NCBI GenBank assembly: GCA_028565635.1
Contig: JAOXYB010015855.1
Coordinates: forward strand, 6,556 to 19,369
Direction: 5' to 3'
DNA: 12,814 nt
Source: Phoronis ovalis
Lineage: Eukaryota; Phoronida; Phoronidae
How positions within the stretch are numbered: position 1 is the first letter of the stretch; each line of letters starts with the position of its first letter. Below are positions 1 to 7,884 of this stretch, in pieces. The translations under genes were made by a program, and so were the position numbers. Under the pieces are notes generated by a model. It was not told the origin of the DNA. It did no database searches and was given only the letters and a program-made list of their open reading frames with translations.

Positions 1-176
1 TTATACCTAAGGAAAATCAAGACCCAAACTTATACCTAAGGAAAATCATGACCCAAACTTATACCTAAGGAAAATCATGACCCAAACTTATACCTAAGGA
101 AAATCATCATGACCCAAACTTATACCTACTGGCTAAAATCACGACCCATGGTAAAACAATGACCTATACTTAAACC
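1..176. repeat. 29-bp tandem satellite array
   Basis: Four near-identical copies of a 29-bp unit, beginning TTATACCTAAGGAAAATCA, start at 1, 30, 59 and 88. The fourth carries an extra CAT and is 32 bp. A fifth, degenerate copy starts at 120, and poorer remnants of the ACCCAAACTTATACC core continue to about 176. The array begins at the first base of the window, so it probably extends further left. The close match between copies shows recent expansion or homogenisation. No coding potential is seen. Confidence 0.93.
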
Positions 177-770
177 TTGGGTAAAAGTTAAAACTATGCG
201 CCACGTATATGCCATTTTATCTGTTGGGTAAGGTATATTCTTCAAACGTAAGCACAATGGAATTTTTAATCGCCGTTTTTATTTTGTTCTACGCATATAT
301 GTGTGACAAGTTTATTGGCGTCTAGCTAACGTATCGTGGCCTTTTTTACTTTCTACATCAGCCAGATAAAACAAAAATACCTACCTGAAATTATACCACA
401 ACAAACGAAAAAGGCTACCTGAGTTTATAACTAAAATGTAAGAAGTACTACTCAAAATTATGCCGGGAAGGATGAAATGGTACCCGAAATTATACGTGGA
501 AGCGTGAAATTGCATTGCGACCCAAACGCGCGGCACATCCCCGTAGCTAATATACACTAAGTACAATTCATTTGGCGCATAATTTTACTTGTAAGCCACT
601 TCAGCGTCGCGGTGTTACGGAATGCTTCATGACTGACATACTGGAAAGCAGATCTACAGTGATAATGGTTACACCGTTACATGGCCAGAATCTTTATTGT
701 CCCTTATTCTGTTGTGTTCTATTTCAATCTCTGTAAACAGGCTTGGTCACCTTATCATGAACACACAGAC
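177..770. other. non-coding upstream DNA
   Basis: Apart from the decayed satellite copies at 378-513, I see no gene here. The only reading frame of note, about 61 codons on the - strand at 381-566, lies within the repeat remnants and resembles no protein I know. The stretch is the distal 5' flank of the serpin. Confidence 0.6.
378..513. repeat. decayed copies of the window-start satellite
   Basis: Four segments of 32-34 bp start near 381, 415, 447 and 481. Each opens with a variant of ACCTGAAATTATAC: ACCTGAAATTATACC, ACCTGAGTTTATAAC, ACTCAAAATTATGCC and ACCCGAAATTATACG. These resemble ACCCAAACTTATACC of the 29-bp unit, in the same orientation. I read them as old, diverged members of the same array, separated from the young part by about 200 bp. 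The similarity was found by eye and covers mainly the first 15 bp of each unit. Confidence 0.55.
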
Positions 771-778
771 TATAAATA
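771..778 (+). promoter_or_regulatory. TATA box of the serpin gene
   Basis: TATAAATA is a strong match to the metazoan TATA element and lies 155 bp upstream of the proposed serpin ATG at 926. A start of transcription about 30 bp downstream would fall near 800, at an initiator-like TTACTGA, giving a 5' leader of about 125 nt. The spacing is right, but no transcript evidence is available. Confidence 0.6.
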
Positions 779-833
779 TCACAGATACGCACCCTGTTAC
801 TGATGCTGATAACGCTTGCAAGAGAAATAACAT

Positions 834-935
834 ATGACAGATAAATCTGTAAACTTTCTACGCAGTTTCGTCTCAAAATTGTCTATTCATTACCTGCCTG
901 AAAAAGCTGTCTATAGATTGAAAATATGTCTGTAG
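834..935 (+). promoter_or_regulatory. upstream ORF overlapping the serpin start codon
   Basis: If transcription starts near 800, the leader contains a short ORF at 803-844 (13 codons plus stop) and a 33-codon ORF at 834-935. The second is in another frame and ends 7 nt past the serpin ATG at 926. Its start context is poor (C at -3), while the serpin ATG has A at -3, so leaky scanning could still reach the serpin. Whether either ORF is in the mRNA depends on the real start site. Confidence 0.3.
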
Positions 936-3011
936 GAATTGATGTGACTGCTGCTGCTTTATGCTGCCTGTTGACTGGTATAGTTATATCCCAGGTAGGA
1001 TAAACATTGTAAATACAAACAGACAGACTTAGCTACTTGTTCTATACTTCTTGTAGAATTTTATCAAATTTGATTCAGTTGATGTACATTATTTCGCTTT
1101 GTTTTAAACTTAAGGTAAATGGTTTGAAATGAAAGTTTAGAGCCCGTTTGAAATTGAATATTTACACTATCACTTTTTGACAATCAACATGTATGTTTAA
1201 TGGGTCACTATCTTTCCTACTTCTACATGAATATTACAGCTGAGAAAGAGCCGGGTTTTGTCAAAACGTGAGACAGTGTACATAGTTTACATTTAAGTTT
1301 CTGAAATATAAGGGTAAATAAATTGAAATTCCAAATATTAAAACACGCTATAATTTTTTTACTTTCTAGCAAAAGAATCAAATTTATATGAGCTCATGCT
1401 ACCTAGGGTGCATGCATGGAAATATATGAATACGCCCTATTCCTTTACTATTTCCCATGCATATCCAGCATGTATTTTCCTTAATTTTGGCCTAAGATTT
1501 ATTTTTGCTTTATACCAAGCTTTAGGCCTTTATATAATCAAGTTTCAAGTATTGTGCAATATATGGAAATTTGTGAGGAAATCTAAGATTCGACAGTATT
1601 AAAAAATATCAGTTTTTTTTCCAGAAAACTATTTAATTTATTTACTGAAAAAAGTGTCATTTACATTTTCCAAATGTATAGAGAGTTTAATAGGAAAAGG
1701 TATTTGTTAAGTTATTTATTTTGCAGTAGACTAATTATACATTTTAATGCATAAAAATAAACTCATATTGTGTGAATGCTATGACATAGCATAGCAAAGA
1801 TAATTTTCCTTTACTATTTTTCGACATGATACCATTTAGGTATCCAAATATTTGACAACGATTTTTTAATTTTTGACTTTTAGGGGACAAGCTTGTCGGA
1901 ACTAACGAGAGCTAACACCGAATTTGCTCTTAATTTGCACCAAGAATTACAAGACGCTAACGGCAATGAAAACGTGTTCTTTTCGCCGTTCAGTATTTCA
2001 ACTGTTTTGGCTTTGCTGTATGAAGGCGCTGGGTCTAATACCCGTAAACAGATCGGTGACGTTACCAACTTTAATAAAATTCAGCAACTAGGAGCATCTT
2101 TTGAGGAAATCAACGCCATTTTGAATAAACCGAGCCAAAATTACACATTGAGAACAGCCAATCGTGCCTACGCAAGCCAGAATTACAAATTCCTTACCAC
2201 ATATTTGGAAACCATTCGTAGCCAATACCAGACTGAGATCATTCCAAGTGACTTTTTGCATCAATTTGAAGCAGTTCGACTGCAGATTAATCAGTGGGTT
2301 GAAGAAAAAACTGCAGGAAAAATCAAGGACTTGCTACCACAAAATTCTTTGAATTCTGCAACAGCAATGGTGTTGGTAAATGCTATGTACTTTAAGGGTG
2401 ATTGGGATTTTAAATTTAATGCCAGCAATACTGTTTCTACCTTATTTCACTTTACATCCTCTAAATCTATCAATACTGATATTATGCATCAAAAAGCAAA
2501 TTTAAATTTTACTTGGGATCAGCAATATGGATTTAAAACTTTGGAACTACCATACAAAGGAAGGTCTCTCAGTATGTTTGTGATCTTGCCCGATGCTGTC
2601 GATGGATTAGGTGCGGTGGAGAAGATACTTACACACGATAAACTTGTGTTCTTGTCGCAAAACATGAGAGAGATGCCTGTTTCAGTCTATTTACCAAAAT
2701 TCAGAATTGATCAAAAGTGTGATATGAAAGTTATTTTAAACAAAATGGGTATTTCAGATCTGTTTAGTCGAGCATGTGATTTGTCTGGAATGGATGATAC
2801 ACAATTATTGTATGTGTCAAAAATTTTCCATCAGGCTTTTATCGAAGTGAACGAGGAAGGAAGCGAGGCGGCTGCTGCTACTGGGGGCTCTGCAGCCGCT
2901 GTTATTGTTCAACCCCAGACTTTCAAAGCAGACCATCCTTTCATGTTCTACATCCGAGACAACAGATCTGGCTTAATTTTGTTCGTGGGTAAATTTGTAA
3001 AACCACAGTAA
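926..3011 (+). CDS. secreted inhibitory serpin, two coding exons
   Basis: Coding exons 926-994 and 1884-3011 join in phase 0 and give 398 residues, normal for a secreted serpin. The large frame has a stop (TAG, 1881-1883) directly before TTG-TCG-GAA and no early ATG, but TTTTGACTTTTAG at 1871-1883 is a 3' splice site. The upstream ATG at 926 (A at -3) opens 23 codons with a hydrophobic core (AAALCCLLTGIVIS), ending at CAG|GTAGGA: a signal peptide. Serpin features, in precursor numbering, are the helix-B motif SPFSIS (57-62), NAMYFKGDW (189-197), shutter His339, hinge EEGSEAAAAT (347-356) and the signature FKADHPFMFYI (370-380). The hinge has Gly at P15, Ser at P14 and Ala at P12-P9, as expected of an inhibitor. 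Counting 17 residues from Glu347 puts P1-P1' at Val363-Ile364, or one residue later, suggesting an elastase-like target. N-glycosylation sequons are at 109, 202, 231 and 383. Apart from the signal peptide, cysteines are only at 302 and 321. The fold is certain; the first exon is inferred. Confidence 0.92.
995..1883 (+). other. serpin intron 1
   Basis: The intron runs from GTAGGA to TTTTAG, is 889 nt long and AT-rich. It separates the signal-peptide exon from the single exon holding the whole serpin fold. It contains one copy of a dispersed repeat (about 1641-1765) and a perfect 8-bp inverted repeat, ATGCTATG-A-CATAGCAT, at 1776-1792. The 68-codon frame at 1396-1602 looks like chance. No alternative first exon was found by eye. 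Confidence 0.75.
1641..1765 (+). repeat. dispersed repeat, copy A
   Basis: This shares an ordered set of blocks with 8673-8795: TTTACTGA, a run ending CATTTTCCAAAT, then TATAGA, ATTTATTTT and AGTAGA, ending in an ATAAA-rich segment. Both copies are on the + strand and lie inside introns of different genes. Divergence and small indels suggest an old non-autonomous mobile element, but no clear ends, target-site duplication or coding remnant can be seen. Confidence 0.55.
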
Positions 3012-3032
3012 GTGCGTCTGTGTACGTGTGTC

Positions 3033-3038
3033 AATAAA
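3033..3038 (+). promoter_or_regulatory. serpin poly(A) signal, proximal
   Basis: AATAAA lies 21 nt after the serpin stop codon. It would give an unusually short 3' UTR of about 35-50 nt. It belongs to the first copy of the 93-bp duplication. Confidence 0.65.
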
Positions 3039-3119
3039 ATTTCTAGAATAGTTTTCTTAGAATAATTTATTATGTTCTTGGGTAAATTTGTAAAAACACA
3101 GCAAACACGTTTGTGGGCT

Positions 3120-3125
3120 AATAAA
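3120..3125 (+). promoter_or_regulatory. serpin poly(A) signal, distal
   Basis: This is the second AATAAA, in the duplicated copy. Its use would lengthen the 3' UTR by about 90 nt. Confidence 0.5.
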
Positions 3126-3166
3126 ATTCCTAGAATACTTTTCTTAAAATAATTTATGTATTCTCC

Positions 3167-3588
3167 AAATAGACCTTACATAACGATAATGATTAAACAA
3201 AAAATACTAGTATCATGCAGTGAATAATTATATTGTAGTTTTATAATTTATATAATTATACTGTAATTATTAGTTCCATACGAATAATAAATATATGTTC
3301 TCCTAATCGAACAATTGGAAATCATCAATTTTTGACAGAATTGATGTACAAGCTATTATCTTAATTAGTAATAAAAGTAGTTCCTTTTTATTATTCATCC
3401 AGTTCACATTATTAGCATAACATATTAGATATTCTATATACAGTATTTTTCAATATGTTCTTTTGCATGCACAAAGCATAATCACTGACACCGGATTTCC
3501 CATGCTAAAAACGTCTATGCGAGAAAAGAAAAAACCTTTTAAGAAACAGTGATGAGACAATATTGTCAACTAACATGAATACCTTCCT
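3167..3588. other. gap between convergent genes
   Basis: This AT-rich spacer lies between the 3' ends of the serpin (+) and the multi-pass membrane protein (-). Beyond candidate poly(A) hexamers on both strands (for example AATAAA on + at 3370 and on - at 3387-3392), I see nothing in it. Confidence 0.6.
3387..3392 (-). promoter_or_regulatory. poly(A) signal of the multi-pass membrane protein gene
   Basis: TTTATT on the + strand reads AATAAA on the - strand, about 200 nt past the TGA stop at 3589-3591. It is the nearest good hexamer I found downstream of that gene. Confidence 0.5.
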
Positions 3589-5769
3589 TCAGTTTGGTTC
3601 CTCAATATTTTCTATTGGGGCCAATTCTGGATGTTTTTTATCCACAGCCCGTTTAAGTTCTTCTAAAACGTTTACGATTTTATCCAATTCCTTAATATCA
3701 GTTGGCAACCCTGCCGCCTCCAAATCTTTTTCCAATTGCGATTTTCCGGTGAGAACATCCGGAATCCGTGGATCGGATTTGTCAAGAAATCTATAGGAAT
3801 TGGGAATATCCGGTAACGTCGTAGCGCGATACCAATAAAACGTTAATGACCAAAACGTTAATTTTATCAAAATAGCTGACAATACTTGAACATACTTTGA
3901 GCCATGAAGCTTGGTTTTTATTTTTGTTAATTTATCCGATTCCCATAATTCCGTTAACCCAATTGCCGCCAAAGAAATGAATATTAAAGGAAACCAAATA
4001 TGTTTAAGTAAATACTTAGCTACATCAAGCTCGGTCCCTTTTGGGTTTACAGCCAATAGCGATAAGACGTTTGTGAATTTTGACGTGTCTAAAATTATTA
4101 CATACCAGAAAAATGTTTTTAACATAAACCATGGGGTTTGAGAACGCTTATAATAGTATAAGATAGGAGTAGCTAAAACCAGATATACAGATATCAATAG
4201 GTAATAAGACACGAAGTGAAACCCACAGCTGACGCTTGATGCAAGGATATAGCTGATGCGATAAAAAACACTGTTAAAGCCGGGTGGAGCAAAGATAAAG
4301 ATAAGAAATAATTTCAGTACATTAACAATTGCATAAACAAGATAGGCAGTTATACTTGGTTTCGAGAATGATATTGAGGAAGAAAATAAATGTTCGCCAC
4401 TTTCGTTGGACAAAATTTCTTCTGGGTCTTTGTACTTAGAGAGACATTTCTGCCAATAAAGATCACTATCAAATAACAACCATATTTTGAGACAACTGAA
4501 TTTTGATATTTCTGTGAATATTTGACTTATAGCCATTTCACTCTGAGTGCCAGTAAAGCTTCGATACATAACGCCACGTGGCAAGTAACGATTGAGTATT
4601 GTCGCCATAACTGAAACTGGGGCAATAGCAGGTTTTTCATTTAATTTCGTCTGCACCTCTGAAACGTAGAATCGTTTTATTTCACTAAAGTCAAACGCTG
4701 AAAATTCGTCGCTTTCTTCAAAATCTGTAGAAGGATTTCTTTTATTAATCGTTTCATCTGAGCAAGTACCTAAGGTTGGAACGATTGCTCGGCACAATGC
4801 TGAAACAAGCATTCTTACTAAAGTTTTCTTTTTTGATTTCTGACTTTGGTTTTCAACTTGTGATTCAAAGAATTCCGATATGAAAATAGTTTTCTTATCA
4901 TTTTGAAAACAAATTTTGTAAGCATGAGTAATTCGGGAGCTGGATAATCTCCATGAAATTATTGCAAAGTATATATACAAGATGTGTTGTGAAAGGAGCT
5001 CATAGAAATAAGTTTCACTCAATAAGACAGTACCTCCAAGAATTGCTAGCCACGCAAAGCTTTGGCGCCAATAAATAAAAGCAAGAACAGTGAAAGCAAT
5101 GTCTAAATAAAGCAGCACATATAGTTTGCTTAAAAACGCTACAAGTCCGCAAAGAAAATAAATACCCAGAAAACCAAAAAATTCCCGTTGCTTCGTGTCA
5201 AAATAAATTGAAGGCAAACAAAGTCGAAAGATTAAAAAAGGAAAAAAGGAAAGTACAATGATAAGTAAATGTCTGCTAAATAATTGGAAATCTTTAAATC
5301 CATATTCATGGGGAACAACCCCCATTTCTTCATATCGTATACGAACAGTATCTAAAACCATGACCGCACTTGGAACGATCCAATTTCCTTGAAATGCCAA
5401 TATGGCCGACAGCGTTATTGGTAAAGTTTTGAGGCAAACACATTCATACATTGCAGGGTTCACTCTCAATGGTACTTCCTCTCTACCACATGTGTTGCAT
5501 GCTAGTTGTCCAATTTGCGCATACATTGTAAGATTTTTCATTCTAGTTTCATTGACTGATGACAGGCTTTGAAATGTTCCACCACACAACCTCGTGTTGT
5601 TCGTTAGGTGGCGGGTTTGCTTAGTAGTCCAGTTGGCTAGTTGTCTTGTTCCCCATAAACTTAGCAGAGACAGAAAGAACACCATAAGCCTGAATAACTG
5701 TGGACTTATTTCTGTCTCGGTTCCTGGTAATTTTCGCCTAATGGCAGAACGAACTAGTAACACTTTCAT
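3589..5769 (-). CDS. unrecognised multi-pass membrane protein, 726 residues
   Basis: I do not recognise the family. An open frame continues upstream to 5934, but I start at the ATG at 5769. It has a strong GCC context, and the 55 upstream codons fall in a probable leader intron (acceptor TTGTTGACAG at 5792). Visible parts: a first hydrophobic segment (about 26-42) and a 70-residue loop with four N-glycosylation sequons (46, 57, 73, 79) and Cys62, CNTC (91-94) and CVC (110-112), hence probably lumenal or extracellular. Further segments lie near 116-138, 165-185, 197-214, 216-233, 238-252 and 259-274. A hydrophilic central region (275-472), containing a KSKKK patch and an acidic stretch, is followed by segments near 473-493, 503-521, 522-540, 547-560, 583-604 and 624-645. 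The charged, helix-prone tail (648-726) has KSQLEKDLEAAG and ELDKIVNVLEELKRAVDKK. The 2.2-kb frame, membrane pattern and clustered sequons make a real gene very likely. Transporter, channel or scaffold are all possible; nothing decides between them. Confidence 0.87.
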   Translation of the reverse strand: MKVLLVRSAIRRKLPGTETEISPQLFRLMVFFLSLLSLWGTRQLANWTTKQTRHLTNNTRLCGGTFQSLSSVNETRMKNLTMYAQIGQLACNTCGREEVPLRVNPAMYECVCLKTLPITLSAILAFQGNWIVPSAVMVLDTVRIRYEEMGVVPHEYGFKDFQLFSRHLLIIVLSFFPFLIFRLCLPSIYFDTKQREFFGFLGIYFLCGLVAFLSKLYVLLYLDIAFTVLAFIYWRQSFAWLAILGGTVLLSETYFYELLSQHILYIYFAIISWRLSSSRITHAYKICFQNDKKTIFISEFFESQVENQSQKSKKKTLVRMLVSALCRAIVPTLGTCSDETINKRNPSTDFEESDEFSAFDFSEIKRFYVSEVQTKLNEKPAIAPVSVMATILNRYLPRGVMYRSFTGTQSEMAISQIFTEISKFSCLKIWLLFDSDLYWQKCLSKYKDPEEILSNESGEHLFSSSISFSKPSITAYLVYAIVNVLKLFLIFIFAPPGFNSVFYRISYILASSVSCGFHFVSYYLLISVYLVLATPILYYYKRSQTPWFMLKTFFWYVIILDTSKFTNVLSLLAVNPKGTELDVAKYLLKHIWFPLIFISLAAIGLTELWESDKLTKIKTKLHGSKYVQVLSAILIKLTFWSLTFYWYRATTLPDIPNSYRFLDKSDPRIPDVLTGKSQLEKDLEAAGLPTDIKELDKIVNVLEELKRAVDKKHPELAPIENIEEPN

Positions 5770-5791
5770 GGCGTCAGTCGTTCGAACAAAC

Positions 5792-5956
5792 CTGTCAACA
5801 AAACCCCAAATGTTACAAATGTTAATGTACTTGCGATGGTTTCTTAAAAGATACTTAGCTGTTAAATTCGTCAATAATAAGGATACCGTATATTCCGAGT
5901 GTATGTACGTGAAATGCATTTTATGCTTATACATAAAAAAACAAGAAGCAACTTAC
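5792..5956 (-). other. probable 5'-leader intron of the membrane protein gene
   Basis: On the - strand a strong donor, GAGATCT|GTAAGTTGC, ends an exon at 5957, and an acceptor, GGTTTTGTTGACAG|GTTTG, opens the coding exon at 5791. The 165-nt intron would place the ATG 22 nt into the next exon. The sequence between is much more AT-rich than the coding exon. Confidence 0.6.
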
Positions 5957-6000
5957 AGATCTCCGTGGTCCGAGTTTCCAGTCTCTGTGTGTCCAAAAGT
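5957..6000 (-). other. candidate non-coding leader exon
   Basis: These 44 nt precede the GTAAGT donor on the - strand and follow TTATTTCAG (6009-6001), which could itself be an acceptor. They may therefore be an internal leader exon, or the exon may extend upstream as the true first exon. They contain no ATG. Confidence 0.35.
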
Positions 6001-6574
6001 CTGAAATAATTTTACAAAGAAAACGTACACTGTACACGTGTATGTATAGAATGCGGTTATTATCATCCGGACTACACCATTATATGCTTGGCAACATCGT
6101 TATCTCGTGGGAAAGCAACAAATGTATACAAACAGACTGGACTATAGTATTACCGAGGCAGGAAAATACAGCCAATCAAAACAGTAACGAAAACATTTAA
6201 AAAAAATTAAATTAGTCCATACATATCATAGTTCAAATCTAATAGCTTTTATATTTTAAAATACCACCGCATTGCCAATTTGTTACCTATGTTGTTAATA
6301 CCTAGGTATCATATGAATAATCAATTAAGATACGTTTACCTTGTGGTTGCACTTGGTTAGGGCTAGGATATATAATTTAAGAGGGGGTATAGGTGTGAAG
6401 CAGAACACTGGTTCGATACATGTAGCTCCTATCACATTTCACCAACAGACGTTGCAGCTGAACGCAGTTTTAAATGACAATACATTTTTAGTTCACCTGT
6501 ACGTCAAACTTTTTTGATTTTCAACGCTTTTTGAGAATGCAAGCAAAGTAGTCGGTGAAAGTGATACTAAAATT
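6001..6574. other. upstream region of the membrane protein gene
   Basis: No gene is seen. Possible control elements are a perfect E-box CACGTG at 6035-6040 inside the palindrome TACACGTGTA, and a CCAAT box at 6172-6176 (on the + strand). Both lie within about 200 bp of the proposed leader exon. Short motifs of this kind occur by chance, so these are suggestions only. Confidence 0.35.
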
Positions 6575-7884
6575 TTAACAGATCTGAGTAGCATAGATAA
6601 ACATACAAATCGGCACATTTACTTCATGTAAAAAAATGAAAAGAATTATTTGGAAAAGGCTCAAATTTTCAGTCACCAACAGCTGGGATGAATCGCTCCT
6701 GCCATGATATCCTCTTAAGTGACACACAGTGATGCCACCTTGTAATAGTACATGTTGTTTATCACAAAGATCATCTGTATTAAAACAGTGTGTAATCTGA
6801 ACATAGAAAAGATGAAGCATCACGAACAGCTTACATGTGAAGGATTTGAATGTATAAAGAAGCAGAGTAAAAAAATCAACACAAACTTTTACAAGAATAT
6901 TAATTCATTTTTAATTTCATTATACCAACATTTAGTACAAGTGTAAAAGATAAAAATCACTTTTCTTCTAAATACAAGTGATATTAGCTATAATCTTTAA
7001 ATAGCACATCATTTAAATCTATACACATCCACAATTTCCCTGAAGTATAAGTAATCATGTTTGTCTTACAACAGACTATTTGCATTCACTTGTTACTGCT
7101 TACCCGAATGTTTTCATTAGTACGGGATTTTTCATTCACATTCACAAAACGAAGAATTGTGGTAGTTTTGGATTCCCTATTGCAAATAATTTATTTCCTG
7201 GCAACCTTAGCAAGTAATCATTTTCTCTCATCTCTGTAATAAAATTTGTCACCATGGTTGCAAATACAACCCATTACCAAAGTTACAAAAAGCACACATG
7301 GCTTTGGGATACGAGTTATGCCATCATAAAATACCTATATACACACATGAAGAATGGCACATATAAAGTCATAAATCTGTCTACTGCAAACTAAAATAGC
7401 TAAAAATCAATAATATACATTTTCCAATTAATAATCCCGGGGATATGATGCAACAAAGTGATACACAGAGGTTCTGCTGGAAAAGGTCTGTTTTTAAGTC
7501 GCAATTTATCCAGTTTGGTATTTCCACTATCAGTTATTTCACCTGAATTTCCTATCTGCAATATCAATTTTTTTACCACAGGGCTATGGGGCAATTTTTT
7601 CAATTTATTTGCCTCAATTTCCTGGCCCATTTCTTCAGTGTTTATTATATGGTAAATCAACTGACAACATTTTTACCATTTGGTATCTCTACTGACTGCA
7701 TTTTTGAGCTGGAATTAGGTATCCACTGAAAAGGTCTTTAGGGCCAGCTGAACCTCCCCCATCCGAATGTATGGAAGTCATATCCCTGGGACAAGGATAT
7801 ATATTCATTTCACAATTAACTACTATAAATCATGACTGTAGTGTCTCATTGCAAAGATATCTCTGAAAGTTCTCTTGTTCCTTT
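6575..7884 (-). other. downstream region and probable 3' UTR of the DAZAP2 homologue
   Basis: No convincing coding region is seen. The frames of 60-86 codons on both strands overlap one another and have no recognisable domain. AATAAA hexamers on the - strand are at 7641-7646, 7604-7609 and 7190-7195, giving 3' UTRs of about 0.25 to 0.7 kb. Vertebrate DAZAP2 also has a long 3' UTR, so part of this stretch is probably transcribed. ATATCC and GGATAT at about 7781-7800 form a short inverted repeat. Confidence 0.5.
7641..7646 (-). promoter_or_regulatory. DAZAP2-homologue poly(A) signal candidate
   Basis: AATAAA on the - strand lies about 240 nt beyond the stop codon at 7885-7887. A second hexamer lies at 7604-7609 and a third at 7190-7195, so alternative 3' ends are possible. 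Confidence 0.4.

Larger units (their letters stand above)
2981..3166 (+). repeat. 93-bp tandem duplication of the serpin 3' end
   Basis: The segment 2981-3073 covers the last ten codons, the stop and the AATAAA of the serpin. It is repeated at 3074-3166 with about 80% or better identity by eye. GTTCGTGGGTAAATTTGTAA is matched by GTTCTTGGGTAAATTTGTAA, and the blocks around AATAAAATT and TAGAATA also match. In copy 2 the serpin stop TAA is replaced by CAA. Each copy carries its own AATAAA, so the gene has two poly(A) signals in tandem. Confidence 0.9.

Noticed and set aside
1-180. CRISPR array
   Set aside because: Copies are directly abutting 29-bp units without unique spacers, in an animal genome; it is a satellite.
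1396-1602. 68-codon + strand frame in the serpin intron
   Set aside because: Its AT-driven composition, lack of recognisable domain and intronic position all suggest chance.
5770-5934. N-terminal 55-codon extension of the multi-pass protein
   Set aside because: It is AT-rich, lies within a GT-AG intron candidate, and the ATG at 5769 has the better context and leads directly into the first membrane segment.
6360-6425. tRNA-like B box GGTTCGATAC with a possible upstream A box
   Set aside because: The flanking bases do not form a T stem and the A box is poor, so neither a tRNA gene nor a SINE can be supported.
7400-7660. 86-codon - strand frame with a Lys/Glu/Leu-rich product
   Set aside because: It lies in the probable 3' UTR of the DAZAP2 homologue, has no recognisable domain, and a similar-sized frame runs antisense over the same bases.
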